Of a stretch of DNA of 10,114 nucleotides, positions 6,634 through 10,114 are shown in pieces. The notes under the pieces were generated by a model. That model saw only the letters and a program-made list of their open reading frames with translations. It was not told the DNA's origin and ran no database searches. The position numbers and the translations under genes are program-made. How positions within the stretch are numbered: the stretch's first letter is position 1; each line of letters opens with the position of its first letter. This DNA comes from JBELMB01 sp042088665 (GTDB lineage Bacteria; Pseudomonadota; Alphaproteobacteria; Rhodobacterales; Rhodobacteraceae), in NCBI GenBank assembly GCA_042088665.1, contig JBELMB010000182.1, positions 1 to 10,114 on the forward strand, read 5' to 3'.

Positions 6634-7822
6634 CGGCATGTGCTTTTGCGAGGGTGTCTGCAAAGGCGCAGAGGGTGCGCAGTGCTTGTTCCAACCGGTT
6701 GTCATCGATCGTCAGCGCGACGCGCAGGTGCCCCGCCGCGGCGGTGCCAAAGCTTTCACCCGGCATGACGGCAATGCGGTGCGTGTCGAGCAATTGGTGC
6801 GCGAAGGCTTCTCCGGTGAGGTCGGTGCGGCGGATGTCCAGCATCAGGTACATTGCACCCTGCGCGGGGATCGCGGTCACGACAGTCTGTTCTGCAAGGA
6901 CGCGTTGTGCGAGATCGCGGCGTCGGCGGAAGGGCGCGGCCACGCAGGTCTCCAGCGGTTCGCCGGCATTCAGGGCAAACAGGGCCGCGTCCTGGATGTA
7001 GCCGGGCACGCCATAGGTCGTGGCGGTGGCCAAGTCGATCAATCGATCGATTGCAGCTTCGGGCCCGGCGATCCAGCCAATGCGGGACCCGGTCATGGCG
7101 TGGCTTTTGGACATGGACCCGACCACGAGGGTCCGATCTGCCATATCCGGAAGGGCGCGTGGGGACAGGTGAGCGCCGTCCCAGACCTGGGTGTCATAGA
7201 CCTCATCGGAGATGAGCCAGAGGTCGTGGTTCATGCAGGCCTGGGCGATATCGGTCATTGTGGACGCTGGATACACCGTGCCGGTGGGATTGTTGGGGCT
7301 GTTGATCAGCAAGCTTCGGGCGCCATGTGCTTGTGCTGCTTCGGAAATCTGTGACCGTGACGGCAAGAAGGCGTCGGCTGCCCGGGTGGTGACTGGCACG
7401 GGTTTGCCGGAGGCGGCCCTGAGTGTGCCGGGATAGGTGGCGTAGTAGGGATCGATATAGAGCCCGGCGTCGCCGGGAGACAGTGCAGCGATATGCGCGG
7501 CGAACAGGCCGGACTGGCCGCCGGGGGTGACGAGGATATTCTCTGGCCCGGTGGGCACGCCAGTGCGCGTGGTTATCCGCTCTGCGATGGCCTCCCGCAG
7601 GGGCGTGATGCCGGGGACGATGGCATAGCCGGTGTGCCCACTGCGCGCGGCGTCGTGCATCGCGTCGAGGATGCTGTGATCCGTGCCGATGTCATGTTCC
7701 CCGATGGTCAGTTCCAGCACGTCTTCGCCGGCGTCTTTCAGGGCGCGGGCCTTGTAGAAGACCTCCCACCCGTCGGAGCCGCCGTCATTGAGCGTGGTGA
7801 TCCGGGAGGACAATTCGGGCAT
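6626..7822 (-). CDS. PLP-dependent aminotransferase, class I/II
   Basis: A 398-residue fold-type I aminotransferase. Visible residues are the TPGGQSGLF phosphate-site strand (99-107), NSPNNPTG (174-181) with Asn178, ISDEVYD (204-210) with Asp206 binding the pyridine nitrogen and Tyr209, the SMSKSHAMTGSRIGW block (236-250) with Schiff-base Lys239 and phosphate-binding Arg247, and substrate-carboxylate Arg367 in HLRVAL. All catalytic residues are present, so an active enzyme is expected. It resembles aspartate/aromatic-type aminotransferases, but the amino donor is not identifiable. The start at 7822 is supported by AAAGGA (7837-7832) 9 nt upstream; the longer open frame to 7966 is Pro/Lys-rich and unlike the family. 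It is the first gene of a three-gene - strand operon, with the next gene starting before its stop codon. Its promoter should lie in the gap to the right, but no convincing -35/-10 pair was found. Confidence 0.94.
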   Translation of the reverse strand: MPELSSRITTLNDGGSDGWEVFYKARALKDAGEDVLELTIGEHDIGTDHSILDAMHDAARSGHTGYAIVPGITPLREAIAERITTRTGVPTGPENILVTPGGQSGLFAAHIAALSPGDAGLYIDPYYATYPGTLRAASGKPVPVTTRAADAFLPSRSQISEAAQAHGARSLLINSPNNPTGTVYPASTMTDIAQACMNHDLWLISDEVYDTQVWDGAHLSPRALPDMADRTLVVGSMSKSHAMTGSRIGWIAGPEAAIDRLIDLATATTYGVPGYIQDAALFALNAGEPLETCVAAPFRRRRDLAQRVLAEQTVVTAIPAQGAMYLMLDIRRTDLTGEAFAHQLLDTHRIAVMPGESFGTAAAGHLRVALTIDDNRLEQALRTLCAFADTLAKAHADG

Positions 7823-8085
7823 GGGACTGTGTCCTTTCGCTGGGGGTGGTCGGTGGTATGGCATCGGGGTGCCGCGGTCTGCGGGGCCGTTTGCGTGGCA
7901 AGCGGCGCCTTTTGACCGGTTTTCACTTTGGCACGATTCGCGCAATGTTTGCCTTTCGGTGGCCAATGTCCATGCCTGCGAGGCGCAGTTGGGCGCGACG
8001 TTGCCTTGCCTCTTTGGCGGGGGGCTGCGGGTTCATTCGAGGGGCTGCGCTGCGTTAACTTTTTGGCCAGAAGTGTGAAGTGTTT

Positions 8086-8095
8086 CAACGCGTTG
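8086..8095. promoter_or_regulatory. Perfect 10-bp palindrome, possible operator
   Basis: CAACGCGTTG is an exact palindrome located 15 bp upstream of the candidate -35 element. The position suits an activator or repressor site for the terminase operon. The binding protein is unknown, and a 10-bp palindrome can arise by chance. Confidence 0.35.
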
Positions 8096-8110
8096 CGTTC
8101 GACCCCCCAA

Positions 8111-8139
8111 TTGACCGACCGAACGGTTCCGCGTAGACA
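8111..8139 (+). promoter_or_regulatory. Candidate sigma70-type promoter for the terminase genes
   Basis: TTGACC (8111-8116), a 17-bp spacer, then TAGACA (8134-8139). The -35 is close to consensus; the -10 is a partial match. The spacer contains a dyad ACCG-AA-CGGT (8118-8127) that could bind a repressor. It would give a leader of roughly 105 nt before the ATG at 8253. This is inferred by eye only. Confidence 0.45.
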
Positions 8140-8213
8140 TCGGGGCAAGCTGGACAAGGTACGGAAGGTGGTTTTGGGCGAGGCCCAGATGCCATTTTTC
8201 GTAACCTGAGCCG

Positions 8214-8228
8214 ATGGAGGGGATCCAT
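8214..8228 (+). other. Short inverted repeat in the leader of the small terminase gene
   Basis: ATGGA-GGGGA-TCCAT forms a 5-bp stem with a purine-rich 5-nt loop, about 10 nt upstream of the ribosome site. It includes a GGAGGGG sequence that has no well-placed start codon after it. It may be a weak RNA structure; the stem is short and could be accidental. Confidence 0.3.
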
Positions 8229-8252
8229 ACAGGCAAAAAAGGTGTCGAGCAC

Positions 8253-8603
8253 ATGAGCAGTAACCCAACCGAGAACTGCGCCCTGGTGGTGGCGCAATGT
8301 GAAAGCGTCCGGTTAAGAGCGCAACGCGACGAGATTGCGCAGATGCTGGAAGACGTGGTCGCGGATATTCGCGACCTACAGGAGAAGATCAGAAGTGGAG
8401 AGGCGAAGAAGGCAGAGGTCGCGGCAGGGCTCGCGGATCTGCGATACTGGCTGAAGGCAGCCAGGGAAACGGAGGCTGAACTTGACGCGATCACACGAAA
8501 GGAAAACGGAATCATTGGCGGCTGGGGTCTCGACCTCGACCGGGCTGTCGATGAAATCGGGTGCCGTCTGGCTCGCATCCGCCCCTGCGACTGTGAGGAG
8601 TGA
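8253..8603 (+). CDS. Probable GTA g1: small terminase-like coiled-coil protein
   Basis: A 116-residue, mostly helical and highly charged protein. Residues about 15-80 look like a continuous coiled coil (heptad-like VRLRAQRDEIAQMLEDVV onward), followed by RYWLKAARETEAELD, a Gly-rich turn IIGGWGLDLD, and a conserved-looking tail DEIGCRLARIRPCDCEE. Size, helical content, the tail and its position directly before a GTA-type large terminase match g1 of Rhodobacter-type gene transfer agents, identified in Rhodobacter capsulatus as a small terminase lacking a classical DNA-binding domain. The start at 8253 is chosen because AAGGTG (8239-8244) is 8 nt upstream; ATG 8214 in the same frame has no ribosome site. 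The 3' end overlaps the large terminase by 53 nt. The identification rests on context plus remembered family features, so it is less certain than its neighbour. Confidence 0.75.
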   Translation: MSSNPTENCALVVAQCESVRLRAQRDEIAQMLEDVVADIRDLQEKIRSGEAKKAEVAAGLADLRYWLKAARETEAELDAITRKENGIIGGWGLDLDRAVDEIGCRLARIRPCDCEE

Positions 8604-9894
8604 TTTCCTCAGTTCACTGACGGAGGGGGGGCGCATTGCGCTCCCCTTTCTTTTCGAATTCTGGGCCCATCCGCACCAGTTGCCGCCAGAGGGCGATTGG
8701 CGTTCCTGGGTGATCCTCGGGGGGCGTGGGGCAGGCAAGACGCGGGCCGGGGCCGAGTGGGTGCGCGCGCAGGTCGAGGGCGCGCGGCCCTTGTCGCCGG
8801 GCAAGTGCAAGCGCATCGCATTGATCGGCGAGACCTTTGACCAGGCGCGTGAAGTGATGGTGTTTGGCGACAGCGGGATCCTTGCCTGTTCGCCTCCGGA
8901 CCGCCGACCGGCATGGAAAGCGACCCGAAAGTGCCTTGTCTGGCCCAATGGGGCAGAGGCGATGGTGTTCTCCGCCAGTGAGCCCGAAGCGTTGCGGGGG
9001 CCGCAATTCGATGGCGCCTGGGTGGATGAACTGGCCAAGTGGAAGCGTGGGCGTGACACTTGGGACATGTTGCAGTTCGGGCTGCGGCTTGGTGATCAAC
9101 CGCGGGTCTGTGTCACGACAACGCCACGCAACGTCGGGGTTCTGAAAGAGCTTTTGACCTTGGAGTCGACGGTCGTGACGCGGGCAACGACGGAGGACAA
9201 CGCGGCCTTTCTGGCGCAGACCTTTCTGGCGGAAGTGCGGGCGCGCTATGCGGGCACCTCGCTGGGTTTGCAGGAACTGGACGGGCTTTTGCTGGACACC
9301 GTGGACGGGGCGCTTTGGACGCGGGCCATGCTGGACGCGGCGCGCATGGGGCAGCCGCCAGAGATGTCGCGGATCGTCGTTGCGGTGGATCCGCCAGCGG
9401 GCGATGGGGCGTCGTCAGATGCTTGTGGTATTGTCGTGGCGGGCCTTGCCAAGCCGTTAGAGCCGGGTGCACCGGATCGGCTGATGGTGCTGGAGGATGC
9501 CAGCGTCAAGGGGTTGTCGCCGCTGGCGTGGGCCACCTGCGTGGCCGAGGTGCAGGAGCGGTGGCAAGCGGACCGGGTGATCGCCGAAGTGAACCAGGGT
9601 GGGGCCATGGTGGAAACGCTTTTGCATCAGGTCGATCCACTGTTGCCGGTCAAGAAGGTGCATGCCTCTCATTCAAAGATTGCCCGGGCCGAACCCGTGG
9701 CCAGTCTTTATGAGCAGGGGCGCGTGTTTCATGCGCCGGGGATGACCGAACTTGAGGCGCAGATGTGCCTGATGACGCCCAATGGGTTCGCAGGCGCGGG
9801 CAGTCCGGACAGGGTGGATGCGCTGGTCTGGGCCATCGGAGAGCTGATTGGCGCACCGGGGGCCGCCGCTGCGCCGCGGTTCCGGTCAATCTAG
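8551..9894 (+). CDS. Terminase large subunit, gene transfer agent type (GTA g2)
   Basis: A 447-residue DNA-packaging motor and nuclease. The opening FEFWAHPHQLPPEGDWRSW (35-53) is characteristic of GTA-type terminases. The ATPase domain has Walker A GGRGAGKT (57-64), Walker B GAWVDE (155-160, Asp159/Glu160) and coupling motif CVTTTPR (187-193). The C-terminal RNase H-fold nuclease has Asp280 (VVAVDPP), Glu346 (VIAEVNQGG) and Asp423 (RVDALVWA). Both activities therefore look intact, and it is neither truncated nor frameshifted. ATG 8551 gives the usual N terminus (MKSGAVWLASAP); the frame is open to a TTG at 8482, but that would overlap g1 by 122 nt. No good ribosome site precedes 8551, consistent with translational coupling to g1. 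In known GTA clusters a portal gene (g3) follows closely; here 143 bp of non-coding DNA and a tRNA follow. Confidence 0.94.
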   Translation: MKSGAVWLASAPATVRSDFLSSLTEGGRIALPFLFEFWAHPHQLPPEGDWRSWVILGGRGAGKTRAGAEWVRAQVEGARPLSPGKCKRIALIGETFDQAREVMVFGDSGILACSPPDRRPAWKATRKCLVWPNGAEAMVFSASEPEALRGPQFDGAWVDELAKWKRGRDTWDMLQFGLRLGDQPRVCVTTTPRNVGVLKELLTLESTVVTRATTEDNAAFLAQTFLAEVRARYAGTSLGLQELDGLLLDTVDGALWTRAMLDAARMGQPPEMSRIVVAVDPPAGDGASSDACGIVVAGLAKPLEPGAPDRLMVLEDASVKGLSPLAWATCVAEVQERWQADRVIAEVNQGGAMVETLLHQVDPLLPVKKVHASHSKIARAEPVASLYEQGRVFHAPGMTELEAQMCLMTPNGFAGAGSPDRVDALVWAIGELIGAPGAAAAPRFRSI

Positions 9895-9995
9895 GCAAGC
9901 GCCTTGTACAAAGCTGCGCGCGCGCGGCGTTGACGGGCTTTGGCTGGCGGTGGTCTGGAGGTGGCTTTGGCTTTGTCAAAAAGCTGAAAATCACC

Positions 9996-10024
9996 TTGAC
10001 GCCACCGCTATGCCCCCTTATCCC
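9996..10024 (+). promoter_or_regulatory. Candidate promoter of the tRNA gene
   Basis: TTGACG (9996-10001), a 17-bp spacer, then TATCCC (10019-10024), ending 13 nt before the tRNA 5' end. TTGACG is a typical strong alphaproteobacterial -35; the -10 matches only in its first three bases. It suggests the tRNA is transcribed independently of the terminase. Confidence 0.5.
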
Positions 10025-10037
10025 CCGCCCACGGTTC

Positions 10038-10114
<77 letters not shown>

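Larger units (their letters stand above)
7823..8252. other. 430-bp intergenic region between divergent operon and terminase genes
   Basis: No open frame here has recognisable protein features; the short frames in it are GC-driven. It must carry promoters in both directions. The right half, from about 8040, is visibly more AT-rich and holds a GTTAAC site (8054-8059), a 10-bp palindrome, and a promoter-like sequence described separately. The left half holds only the ribosome site of the aminotransferase. I see no terminator or RNA gene. Confidence 0.6.

Noticed and set aside
5824..7822. Phosphonate biosynthesis module (PEP mutase plus aminotransferase)
   Set aside because: The PEP mutase motif E-D-K-x5-N-S is absent, and no phosphonopyruvate decarboxylase gene is nearby.
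7823..7966. 48-codon extension of the aminotransferase
   Set aside because: It is low-complexity and unlike the family, while a good ribosome site precedes the ATG at 7822.
7928..8209. 93-codon frame in the large intergenic region, TTG start
   Set aside because: It has no ribosome site and no recognisable features, and it would cover the candidate promoter.
8376..9099. Two long - strand frames opposite the terminase
   Set aside because: They are shadows of the terminase coding sequence, without motifs or ribosome sites.
9895..10037. Remnant of a GTA portal gene between terminase and tRNA
   Set aside because: All frames were examined. None shows portal-like sequence, and the open frame there runs into the tRNA.

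Overview
The window looks like chromosomal DNA from a marine alphaproteobacterium, most likely of the Rhodobacterales (Roseobacter group). The evidence is high GC with strong G/C third-position bias in every gene, the protein sequences themselves, and a gene pair at the right end that resembles the first two genes of a Rhodobacter-type gene transfer agent (GTA) cluster. No insertion sequence, integrase or CRISPR array is visible.

Left part (1-3257): the window opens inside a class I glutamine-amidotransferase-fold hydrolase of the PuuD type (+ strand). It converges on an ABC-F ATPase of the YheS type (- strand). A perfect 15-bp inverted repeat sits between them and includes the ABC-F stop codon. 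The nucleoside diphosphate kinase gene ndk diverges from the ABC-F gene and ends in a good intrinsic terminator.

Middle (3258-7822): a single KefB/KefC-type cation:proton antiporter (+ strand) carries an unusual His/Asp/Gly-rich insertion. It converges, across a short tandem repeat, on a compact three-gene - strand operon: PLP aminotransferase, then an isocitrate lyase/PEP mutase-superfamily protein, then a protein consisting only of a TfoX C-terminal-type domain. These genes overlap by 8 and 4 nt, which implies coordinated translation. The substrates of the two enzymes cannot be read from the sequence.

Right part (7823-10114): a 430-bp non-coding stretch holds a candidate promoter with palindromic sites. 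It leads into a small coiled-coil protein (probable GTA g1, small terminase), overlapped by a complete large terminase (GTA g2 type) with intact ATPase and nuclease residues. The next object within view is not the expected portal gene but a tRNA with a CAU anticodon, with its own plausible promoter, ending exactly at the window edge. Whether the GTA cluster resumes beyond the tRNA cannot be seen. This is the most interesting question in the window.
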